A stretch of DNA of 5,527 nt, taken from Acidimicrobiaceae bacterium. Lineage in GTDB: Bacteria > Actinomycetota > Acidimicrobiia > Acidimicrobiales > RAAP-2. The DNA lies in NCBI GenBank assembly GCA_003133075.1, contig PKZN01000169.1, positions 1-5,527 of the forward strand, written 5' to 3'. Below the pieces are notes generated by a model. That model was not told the DNA's origin and ran no database searches. It saw only the letters and a program-made list of their open reading frames with translations. Below are positions 1 to 5,380 of this stretch, piece by piece (the stretch's first letter is position 1; each line of letters opens with the position of its first letter). Position numbers and translations under genes: made by a program.

Positions 1-174
1 GAGGCGGCGAAGGACGGCTTCGCACGACTCGACTGGGACGTGGTCGCCGGGGCGGGCGAGGCGGCCTTGAACGAGCAGGCCGTCAGCGTGCGCTGTCTGC
101 AACGTCGCGACGGGACCATTCCCGCGTCCGACGGCGAGGGGGACCTCGTCTGTCTCGTGGCCAAGTCCTACTGA
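1..174 (+). CDS. proS: Prolyl-tRNA synthetase, C-terminal fragment (partial, 5' end outside window)
   Basis: An open frame runs from base 1 to a TGA at 172-174 and gives the last 57 residues of a protein. It contains the stretch SVRCLQRRDGTIP (fragment residues 29-41) and ends in ...VAKSY, which I recognise as the C-terminal end of actinobacterial prolyl-tRNA synthetase, the class II enzyme that attaches proline to tRNA-Pro in the cytoplasm. This segment would belong to the C-terminal anticodon-binding region; none of the class II catalytic motifs lies inside the window. The gene sits directly upstream of rimP, the order I know from Actinobacteria, which supports the call. The 192-base gap after it holds a new promoter, so rimP need not depend on proS transcription. 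The identification rests on a short fragment, so the family call is likely but not certain. Confidence 0.75.
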   Translation, partial: EAAKDGFARLDWDVVAGAGEAALNEQAVSVRCLQRRDGTIPASDGEGDLVCLVAKSY

Positions 175-231
175 GAGGGTCGAAGCGCACTTTTTCTCAT
201 CTCGCTGATATTTTCTTCTGGCGGCGACCGA

Positions 232-260
232 TTGTTGAAAACGTCAGTCACTGCTATAAT
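232..260 (+). promoter_or_regulatory. Extended -10 promoter ahead of the rimP-nusA-infB operon
   Basis: TATAAT, a perfect housekeeping -10 hexamer, lies at 255-260 and is preceded by TGC at 252-254, giving the extended -10 TGN motif. TTGTTG at 232-237 is a partial -35 (the TTG is right, the second half is not) at the ideal 17-base spacing. Transcription should start near 266-268. AT-rich DNA at 191-260 stands out from the GC-rich surroundings. An alternative -35, TTGAAA at 235-240, matches better but leaves only 14 bases of spacing. This is the only convincing promoter I see in the window. Confidence 0.75.
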
Positions 261-298
261 TGCTACCTACAGTCCGCTCAGGACGTATGGACTCGTTT

Positions 299-325
299 AA
301 GCGCGGGCCTTTGGCCCGCGCTTTT
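299..325 (+). terminator. Intrinsic terminator in the operon leader (candidate attenuator, or end of the proS transcript)
   Basis: AAGCGCGGGCC (299-309) and GGCCCGCGCTT (313-323) are exact reverse complements, forming an 11-bp, almost all-GC stem with a TTT loop (310-312). The run TTTT (322-325) follows and shares two bases with the stem. The form is that of a + strand intrinsic terminator, although four T residues is a short tract. It lies about 40 bases after the predicted start of the promoter at 232-260 and 41 bases before the rimP ATG. It would therefore end both proS read-through and much of the transcription from that promoter. I see no second promoter between it and rimP, so some polymerases must pass it. 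Confidence 0.75.
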
Positions 326-353
326 CACTGTCTAGACGGCCCTGACGACATCG

Positions 354-360
354 AAAGGAG
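354..360 (+). promoter_or_regulatory. Shine-Dalgarno site of rimP
   Basis: AAAGGAG ends 6 bases before the ATG at 367. It is a near-complete match to the 16S rRNA anti-SD and fixes the rimP start. It is the strongest ribosome binding site in this stretch, fitting a gene that opens a message rather than one read by coupling. Confidence 0.85.
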
Positions 361-366
361 ACGGCC

Positions 367-855
367 ATGGAATGGGACACCACGCTCGGGCCGCTCCTTG
401 AACCACTGGGTTTAGCGCTCTACGACGTCGAATTCACCTCGGGCACATTGAACGTGGTGGTGAATAAAGCCGGGGGAGTGGACCTCGAATCCTTGACCAA
501 GGCCAATCGTACGATTTCTGAGTGGCTCGACGCCAACGACCCGATCGCGGGGCGCTTCACGCTGGACGTCTCGAGCCCGGGGTTGGAGCGACGACTGCGT
601 ACCGCCGCGCACTTTAAAAGTGCCGTCGGCGAAGTCGTCACGTTGCGCGAACTTCGCGGGGCGGAGTCGACGCGACGCCTCGAGGGCACGCTCTTGAGCG
701 CCGATGCAACGACGCTGACGCTCGAGGACCGCGAACTCGGTGCCCTCGTCATCAATCTCGACGCGATAGAACGCGCCCGCACCGTCTTCGAGTGGGGGGC
801 CACCAAGCCTCCGAGCTCGAAGGGGGCCAAGACCACCTCGGGCAAGAAAGGCTGA
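367..855 (+). CDS. rimP: Ribosome maturation factor RimP
   Basis: This 162-residue protein matches RimP, a cytoplasmic assembly factor that binds the free 30S subunit and helps its late maturation. Visible family hallmarks are GLALYDVEF near residues 15-23, the GGVDLESLTKANRTIS helix region (36-51), the core DPIAGRFTLDVSSPGLERRLR (58-78), which is the most conserved part of the family, and an SH3-like C-terminal domain ending near FEW at 141-143. Residues 144-162 form a basic, Ser/Thr/Lys-rich tail with five lysines, probably disordered; its final codons also supply the nusA ribosome binding site. The ATG at 367 is fixed by a strong SD. The gene is the first of the operon, downstream of a promoter and a leader terminator, and is followed by nusA after 2 bases, the classic rimP-nusA pairing. 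Length is normal for the family. Confidence 0.96.
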   Translation: MEWDTTLGPLLEPLGLALYDVEFTSGTLNVVVNKAGGVDLESLTKANRTISEWLDANDPIAGRFTLDVSSPGLERRLRTAAHFKSAVGEVVTLRELRGAESTRRLEGTLLSADATTLTLEDRELGALVINLDAIERARTVFEWGATKPPSSKGAKTTSGKKG

Positions 856-857
856 TC

Positions 858-2006
858 ATGGCGAACTTTGAATTTCTTGAGGCCCTCGGACAGATCGCGC
901 GGGACCAGAACATCGATGAAGGAGAGTTGCTCATCGCGCTGGCGAACGCGCTCCTCGCCGCCTACAAGCGTCGACCGGACTCCGCCGAGGACGCCGAAGT
1001 CGAGATCAATCCCGAGACGGGCGAGATCAAGGTGTGGGGACTCGAACTCGACATCGAGGGCAACGTCACGCGCGAATGGGACGCGACCCCCGAGGACTTC
1101 GGTCGCATCGCGGCCCAAACGGCCAAGCAGGTCCTCATGCAACTGATACGCGACATCCAGCGTCGCCAGATGTACGAGGAGTTCGCCAATCGCGAGGGCG
1201 ACATCGTCTCGGGCACCGTGCAACAGAACGACAATCGCTACACCCTGCTCGACCTCGGCCGCGTCGAGGCGCTGCTGCCCCAGGCCGAGCAGATCGCCTT
1301 CGAGCGCTACGAGCACGGCGCGCGCATCAAGGTCTACATCGTCGAGGTCCGAAAGACCAACAAGGGCCCCCAGATCGTCGTCTCGCGCACGCACCCCGCG
1401 CTCGTGGCCAAGCTCTTCGAGATCGAAGTGCCCGAGATTGCCAACGGCATCGTCGAGATCAAGGCGCTCGCGCGCGAACCCGGTCACCGTTCCAAGATCG
1501 CCGTCGCCTCGAACGACCAGATGATCGATCCCGTCGGCGCGTGCGTCGGTGCGCGAGGATCACGCGTGCGCAACATCACCAACGAACTTCGCTCCGAGCG
1601 CATCGACGTCGTGCCCTACAGTGACGACCCCATTGAGTTCATCCAGTCCGCCCTGCAGCCCGCGCGGGTGCGCGAGGTGCGCTTGGACGAGGTCGAGGGC
1701 ATCGCCACGGTCATCGTGCACGACCAACAGCTCTCCCTCGCCATTGGCAAAGAGGGACAGAACGCCCGCCTGGCCGCACGACTCACGGGCTGGCGCATCG
1801 ACATCCGCTCGGAGAACGAGGGGAACGACGAAGTCGTGGAAGAAGTGTGGACCGACGGCGACGTGGTGGTTGACGAAACGGTCGCCGTCGTGACCGACGA
1901 AGCCGGCGAAGTCGAAGCGGTCGTCACCGAGGTGGTCGTCACCGACGCCGAGGGCGACGTGGAAGAGATGGTTGTGGTGGAGACGAGTTCGGAGGAAGAG
2001 GCATAG
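858..2006 (+). CDS. nusA: Transcription termination/antitermination factor NusA
   Basis: NusA binds RNA polymerase and nascent RNA and tunes pausing, intrinsic termination and antitermination. The 382-residue product shows the expected order: an N-terminal polymerase-binding domain (about 1-110), an S1 domain (about 113-180, starting GDIVSGTV), KH1 with DPVGACVGARGSRV (224-237, GARG loop 231-234) and KH2 with LAIGKEGQNARLAARL (294-309, GKEG loop 297-300). After KH2, residues 319-382 form an acidic, valine-rich tail with 24 Asp/Glu and no Lys or Arg. It does not look like the E. coli AR1/AR2 repeats, and many actinobacterial NusA proteins stop soon after KH2. I chose the ATG at 858, not the in-frame ATG at 792, because AAAGG at 847-851 lies 6 bases upstream, the MANFEFLEAL start fits the family, and 792 lies well inside rimP. 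The TAG at 2004-2006 overlaps the proposed ylxR start. Confidence 0.97.
   Translation: MANFEFLEALGQIARDQNIDEGELLIALANALLAAYKRRPDSAEDAEVEINPETGEIKVWGLELDIEGNVTREWDATPEDFGRIAAQTAKQVLMQLIRDIQRRQMYEEFANREGDIVSGTVQQNDNRYTLLDLGRVEALLPQAEQIAFERYEHGARIKVYIVEVRKTNKGPQIVVSRTHPALVAKLFEIEVPEIANGIVEIKALAREPGHRSKIAVASNDQMIDPVGACVGARGSRVRNITNELRSERIDVVPYSDDPIEFIQSALQPARVREVRLDEVEGIATVIVHDQQLSLAIGKEGQNARLAARLTGWRIDIRSENEGNDEVVEEVWTDGDVVVDETVAVVTDEAGEVEAVVTEVVVTDAEGDVEEMVVVETSSEEEA
1991..2005 (+). promoter_or_regulatory. Shine-Dalgarno and ATA start of ylxR inside the end of nusA
   Basis: GGAGGA (1991-1996) is a near-perfect SD formed by the GAG-GAA codons of the NusA acidic tail. Counting from GGAGG, 7 bases separate it from ATA at 2003-2005, optimal spacing. 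ATA overlaps the nusA TAG as ATAG, analogous to the common ATGA stop/start overlap. The position and spacing point to initiation exactly at this non-standard codon. Confidence 0.6.
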
Positions 2007-2248
2007 CGCCCACCCGGACGTGTGTCGTCTGTCGTCAACGGCGGGCCGACACCGAGATGGTGCGCGCGGGTCGCGTCTCGGGAACGTGGTTCCTTGGACG
2101 CGGCGACGGTCGTGGAGTGTGGTGGTGTCGCGACGGGGCATGTGAGCAGGACCTGCGGGTGGGGCACCTCGCACGAGCCCTGCGCACAGCGGTGCACGAG
2201 GGTGACGTCTCGACGCTGCGAGCGCTTGCCGCTAGTAAAAGGCTGTAG
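2003..2248 (+). CDS. ylxR: YlxR family (DUF448) RNA-binding protein, apparent ATA start
   Basis: YlxR is a small RNA-binding protein encoded between nusA and infB in many bacteria; in Bacillus subtilis it has been linked to RNase P (RnpM). The 81-residue reading (I/M)APTRTCVVCRQRR ... GRGVWWCRDGAC ... RALRTAV carries the family signature: RTCxxCR at the start and a GRG-aromatic strand in the middle. Two cysteine pairs, C7-x2-C10 and C42-x4-C47, could bind a metal; that is inference. The frame has no ATG, GTG or TTG between the nusA stop region and ATG 2057. Starting at 2057 would give 63 residues and delete the conserved CxxCR segment. I therefore place the start at ATA 2003, behind GGAGG and overlapping the nusA stop. 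If that start is wrong, the remaining choices are the truncated 2057 form, a frameshift product of nusA, or a sequence error. The family call is firm; the start is less so. Confidence 0.85.
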   Translation: MAPTRTCVVCRQRRADTEMVRAGRVSGTWFLGRGDGRGVWWCRDGACEQDLRVGHLARALRTAVHEGDVSTLRALAASKRL

Positions 2249-2268
2249 TTGTGAAAGAATAGGAAACT

Positions 2269-2291
2269 GTGCCCGGCGAATGTGCGGGCAC
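2269..2291 (+). promoter_or_regulatory. Hairpin in the ylxR-infB gap, just upstream of the infB ribosome binding site
   Basis: GTGCCCG (2269-2275) and CGGGCAC (2285-2291) are exact reverse complements around a 9-base loop, with a possible extra T-G pair outside. No T run follows, so it is not an intrinsic terminator. It ends 5 bases before the AAAAGGA site of infB, so it could affect ribosome access, RNA stability or processing. Function is inferred only from position. Confidence 0.45.
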
Positions 2292-2296
2292 GTACT

Positions 2297-2311
2297 AAAA
2301 GGAATGTTTTG
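2297..2311 (+). promoter_or_regulatory. Shine-Dalgarno and TTG start of infB
   Basis: AAAAGGA (2297-2303) ends 5 bases before TTG at 2309-2311. An ATG at 2304 is out of frame. The in-frame GTG at 2282 lacks a well-placed SD, falls inside a hairpin loop and would add nine residues before the conserved PKKIRVHEL start. TTG 2309 is therefore preferred. Confidence 0.75.
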
Positions 2312-5014
2312 GCGCCAAAGAAGATTCGAGTGCACGAGCTCTCTAAGGAGCTCGGTCTGACGAGCAAGGAGTTGCTCGCACTCGCCCAAAAACTCGGTAT
2401 CGGCGCATCAAGTCCGTCCGCGTCCATCGAGGACGCACAGGCGGACCGCATCCGTCGACGGGCCGACGCCGACGGACTCCGTCGTGCCGTACCGGCTGAC
2501 GCCGACAAGGCCGAAAAAGCAGCGGTAGCGACCAAGACCACGAAGTCCGCCGCCCCCGAAGCCCCAGCACCGCCGCCCCTCGAAGCCCCCGTGCGCGTGA
2601 CGCGCGCGGTCGCGCCGAGCGCACCGATGAACGGCGCCACCGAGACCGTGGCGCCCGCCGCCGCCGCGCCGACCCCCGAGGTCGTCGCACCGCCCGCCGC
2701 CAAGGTCGTGCGATCGCGCGTCGTGCCGCCCAAGCCCGCACCGATTCGCACCGCCTCACCCGATGGTCCCACCACGATTCGCCCCACCCAGCGCGGGGGC
2801 GCCGCCGACGGCGAGGGATCGAACCGCCCGCCGCTCAGTTCGACGGGCCGGCCCATTCCGCCACCCCCGGGGCGCCCCATGAGCTCGACCGGTCGGCCCA
2901 TTCCGCCACCCCCGGGCGTGCGACGTCCCCTCTCCGCACCGGGTGCGCGCAGTGGCCCCTCGAGTGGCCCGCGCCCCATGAGCGCTCGACCGAGCACCGG
3001 CGCACCACGCACGGGCGGACCCTCACGCCCCGGCGGCGGGTTCTCCGCGACGCGACCCGGCGCCCCGACCGGCGGCGCCCCGGCGAACGCGAGCCGCTCG
3101 GGCGGTCCCGCCCGCGGTGGCGGTGGCCCGCGAGGTTCACAGCGCAAGGTCACCCGTCGTCGCCGACGCAACGTCGAAGAGCTCGAGCCCACCCAGATGA
3201 CCACCTGGCAACCGAGCAGCGCGCCCGTGCCCGATGGCGAGATCATCATCGAGCGCGGCTCAACCGCGAAGGACGTCGGCCCCAAGCTCAATCGCAGCGC
3301 CGCGGACATCATGCGCTTCTTGTTCTTACAGGGCGAGATCGTCACCGCGGTACAGAGTCTCAGCGACGACATGATCGAGCTCTACGCCGCCGAAGTGGGC
3401 GCCGAAGTGCACCTCGTCGACCCGGGTGAGCAAAAAGAAGCCGAGCTCATTGCGAAGTTCTTCGACGAGGACGACGAGGACGACGACATCCCCGCCGCGC
3501 CACGTCCGCCCATCGTGACCGTCATGGGTCACGTCGACCACGGCAAGACGCTGCTGCTCGACAAGATCCGCAAGACCAACGTCGTCGCCGGTGAAGCCGG
3601 TGGCATCACCCAGCACATCGGGGCGTACCAGGTCCTCTGGCACGGTCGCGCGATCACGTTCTTAGACACCCCCGGCCACGAAGCCTTCACCGCGATGCGT
3701 GCGCGCGGCGCCAAGGTCACCGACGTCATCATCCTGGTGGTCGCGGCCGACGACGGCGTCATGCCCCAGACGATCGAGGCGATCGACCACGCCAAGGCCG
3801 CCGAGGTGCCGATCATCGTCGCGATCAACAAGATGGACCGCGCCGACGCCAACCCCGACCGCGTCCTCCAACAGCTCTCCGAGCACGGACTGGTACCCGA
3901 GAAGTGGGGCGGCGACACCATCGTCGTCGAGATCTCCGCGCTCCAGGGGACCGGCATCGACGAACTCCTCGAGCAGGTCCTGCTCGTCGCCGAGATCGGC
4001 GAACTCTCCGCACCCCCGACCGGCCGCGCGGGCGGTACCGTCCTCGAGGCGAACCTAGAAGTCGGCCGCGGACCCGTCGCCACCGTCATGGTCCAAAAGG
4101 GACTGCTGCGCGTGGGCGACCCCGTCGTGGCGGGCCCGGCCTACGGCAAGGTGAAGGCGCTCATCAACGACCAGGGCAAGCAGATCAAGAGCGCCGGGCC
4201 TTCGACGCCCGTGCAGATCCTCGGCTTCAGCGAACCACCCTTCGCCGGAGACGAGATGCGCGTCGCGCACGACTTGGCGCACGCGCGTTCCTTGGCCGAA
4301 GCCCGCGCTCAGCGCACGCGCTTGGTCGGTCAACAGCCCGTCGCCTCCTCCAGTGGCGCACGACTCGAAGACCTCTTCGAGCAGATCCAACGCGGCGAGA
4401 CCGCGACGCTCAATATCGTCTTGAAGGCCGACGTGCAAGGTTCGCTCGAAGCCTGCACCGAGTCACTCAAGAAGCTCGAGCGCGACGACGTCAAGCTCGT
4501 CATCGTGCACCGCGGCGTCGGTGGCATCACCGAGAACGACGTGCAACTCGCCAAGGCCTCCAACGCGACGATCATCGGTTTCAACGTCCGACCGGACAAG
4601 CGCAGTCGCGAACTCGCGGTCAGCGAAGGCGTGCAAGTTCGCACGTACGAGATCATCTACAAACTCATCGAGGAGATCGAAGCCGCGATGCTCGGCCTCT
4701 TGACGCCGGTGTACGAGGAGATCGTCACGGGCGAGGCGGAGGTGCGCGAGGTGTTCCGCATCCCACGCATCGGCGCGATCGCCGGATGTTTCGTGCGCGA
4801 CGGGGTCATCACCCGCGGCTCGAAGGTCCGCTTCTTGCGCGAGGGCACGATCATCTGGAAGGGCACCGTCACGTCGCTTCGCCGGTTCAAGGACGACGCG
4901 CGCGAGGTGCCCGCGGGCTTTGAGTGCGGCGTGGGGCTCTCGGACTACCAAGACCTCAAGGCGGGCGACGTGATCGAGACCTTCGAAGAGCGCGAGATCC
5001 CGCGCACGGCCTAA
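2309..5014 (+). CDS. infB: Translation initiation factor IF-2
   Basis: IF2 is the GTPase that places fMet-tRNA on the 30S P site and drives 50S joining. The 901-residue product (from TTG 2309) has an N-terminal IF2N domain (about 2-52, PKKIRVHELSKELG) and then a disordered Pro/Ala/Gly/Arg linker (about 60-290) ending in five arginines (283-287). A second IF2N-like part (about 311-368) and an acidic run (386-393) follow. The GTPase domain has G1 GHVDHGKT (407-414), switch I Thr434 in GGITQH, G3 DTPGH (453-457), G4 NKMD (507-510) and G5 SAL (543-545), so every nucleotide-binding motif is present. Domains II-IV follow; the C-terminal initiator-tRNA domain includes GFECG (870-874). Length is similar to other actinobacterial and E. 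coli IF2. The linker holds a tandem 15-residue repeat. The start could instead be GTG 2282 (910 residues). It follows ylxR after a 60-base gap, and rbfA begins 3 bases after its TAA. Confidence 0.97.
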   Translation: MAPKKIRVHELSKELGLTSKELLALAQKLGIGASSPSASIEDAQADRIRRRADADGLRRAVPADADKAEKAAVATKTTKSAAPEAPAPPPLEAPVRVTRAVAPSAPMNGATETVAPAAAAPTPEVVAPPAAKVVRSRVVPPKPAPIRTASPDGPTTIRPTQRGGAADGEGSNRPPLSSTGRPIPPPPGRPMSSTGRPIPPPPGVRRPLSAPGARSGPSSGPRPMSARPSTGAPRTGGPSRPGGGFSATRPGAPTGGAPANASRSGGPARGGGGPRGSQRKVTRRRRRNVEELEPTQMTTWQPSSAPVPDGEIIIERGSTAKDVGPKLNRSAADIMRFLFLQGEIVTAVQSLSDDMIELYAAEVGAEVHLVDPGEQKEAELIAKFFDEDDEDDDIPAAPRPPIVTVMGHVDHGKTLLLDKIRKTNVVAGEAGGITQHIGAYQVLWHGRAITFLDTPGHEAFTAMRARGAKVTDVIILVVAADDGVMPQTIEAIDHAKAAEVPIIVAINKMDRADANPDRVLQQLSEHGLVPEKWGGDTIVVEISALQGTGIDELLEQVLLVAEIGELSAPPTGRAGGTVLEANLEVGRGPVATVMVQKGLLRVGDPVVAGPAYGKVKALINDQGKQIKSAGPSTPVQILGFSEPPFAGDEMRVAHDLAHARSLAEARAQRTRLVGQQPVASSSGARLEDLFEQIQRGETATLNIVLKADVQGSLEACTESLKKLERDDVKLVIVHRGVGGITENDVQLAKASNATIIGFNVRPDKRSRELAVSEGVQVRTYEIIYKLIEEIEAAMLGLLTPVYEEIVTGEAEVREVFRIPRIGAIAGCFVRDGVITRGSKVRFLREGTIIWKGTVTSLRRFKDDAREVPAGFECGVGLSDYQDLKAGDVIETFEEREIPRTA
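2837..2917 (+). repeat. Tandem 45-bp direct repeat inside the IF2 linker
   Basis: Two head-to-tail copies lie at 2837-2881 and 2882-2917, the second incomplete. Each encodes SSTGRPIPPPPG, and the first continues with RPM. A 23-base core is identical between copies (2849-2871 and 2894-2916), while the flanking Ser/Thr/Gly codons differ at third positions. The reading frame is preserved. The repeat is probably a slippage or unequal-exchange duplication in a low-complexity, disordered part of the protein. Confidence 0.9.
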
Positions 5015-5017
5015 GTC

Positions 5018-5380
5018 ATGGCGCGCTCGACGGGCTCGCACCACCCCTACCCGCGATCGGCTCGGGTGAACAAGATTCTGCGCGAGGTGATTTCGGATGA
5101 GTTGGTTCGGATCTCTGACGTGGATGAACGACTCGGCCTCTTGACGGTGACCGGGGTCGACACCTCGCCCGACATGCGACACGCGATGGTGTATTTCGAC
5201 TCGCTCAGCGAAGGCGCGAAGATCGCCCTCGAGGAGCGACGAGGACAGATCCAGGGTGCGGTGAACGTCCAGACGCGCTTGAAGCGCACCCCCAAGCTCG
5301 CCTTCATGGCCGACCCGGCCGTCGCGAGCGGGACGATCGTCGAGGAGCTGTTGCGACGGCAACGTCATGACGACGAGTAA
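5018..5380 (+). CDS. rbfA: 30S ribosome-binding factor RbfA
   Basis: RbfA is a small KH-fold protein that binds the immature 30S subunit near the 5' end of 16S rRNA and is needed for its maturation and for cold adaptation. The 120-residue product shows the family pattern: RVNKILREVISDELVRI (16-32), then LLTVTGVDTSPDMRHAMVYF (41-60) with the conserved V-x-V/T-x-V..S.D...A.VYF strand-turn-strand, and LKRTPKLAFMAD (88-99), the conserved end of the fold. Residues 1-12 are a short Ser/His/Pro extension and the C-terminus ends in RHDDE. The ATG at 5018 is 3 bases after the infB TAA and has no clear SD, so expression probably depends on ribosomes finishing infB. The 3' end overlaps truB by 14 bases. 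Length is normal. Confidence 0.95.
   Translation: MARSTGSHHPYPRSARVNKILREVISDELVRISDVDERLGLLTVTGVDTSPDMRHAMVYFDSLSEGAKIALEERRGQIQGAVNVQTRLKRTPKLAFMADPAVASGTIVEELLRRQRHDDE

Noticed and set aside
175..231. Separate terminator directly after proS
   Set aside because: There are T runs at 191-195 and 211-214, but I find no stable hairpin before them. The only convincing terminator in the gap is at 299-325.
330..337. GTCTAGAC palindrome between the terminator and rimP
   Set aside because: An 8-base palindrome is too short to claim as an operator without a second copy or a known regulator.
420..1487. Long open frame on the - strand (355 codons) across rimP and nusA
   Set aside because: It is a shadow: GC-rich codon bias leaves the antisense frame free of stops. 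Its product is a low-complexity Asp/Leu/Val/Arg sequence with no recognisable family, and it lies over two well-supported genes.
1992..2006. Programmed -1 frameshift making a NusA-YlxR fusion
   Set aside because: ylxR is in the -1 frame at the nusA stop, but GAG GCA TAG has no slippery heptamer and I see no clear downstream stimulatory structure. Initiation at ATA with a perfect SD is simpler.
2226..2268. Internal promoter for infB in the AT-richer stretch after ylxR
   Set aside because: TTGCCG and TTGTGA could serve as -35 elements, but no acceptable -10 lies 16-18 bases downstream of either.
2022..2360. Open frame on the + strand after the nusA stop, in the nusA frame
   Set aside because: It overlaps ylxR and infB in the wrong frame, is Cys/Arg-rich and matches nothing. 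It only shows that nusA would run on if its TAG were lost.
2035..3372. Long open frame on the - strand (445 codons) across ylxR and the infB linker
   Set aside because: The product is Gly/Pro/Arg/Ala low-complexity sequence, mirroring the repetitive IF2 linker. No credible promoter, SD or domain supports it.
3904..4923. Open frame on the + strand (339 codons) within infB
   Set aside because: An extremely Arg-rich product in an alternate frame of the conserved IF2 domains, typical of frame-shifted GC-rich coding DNA.
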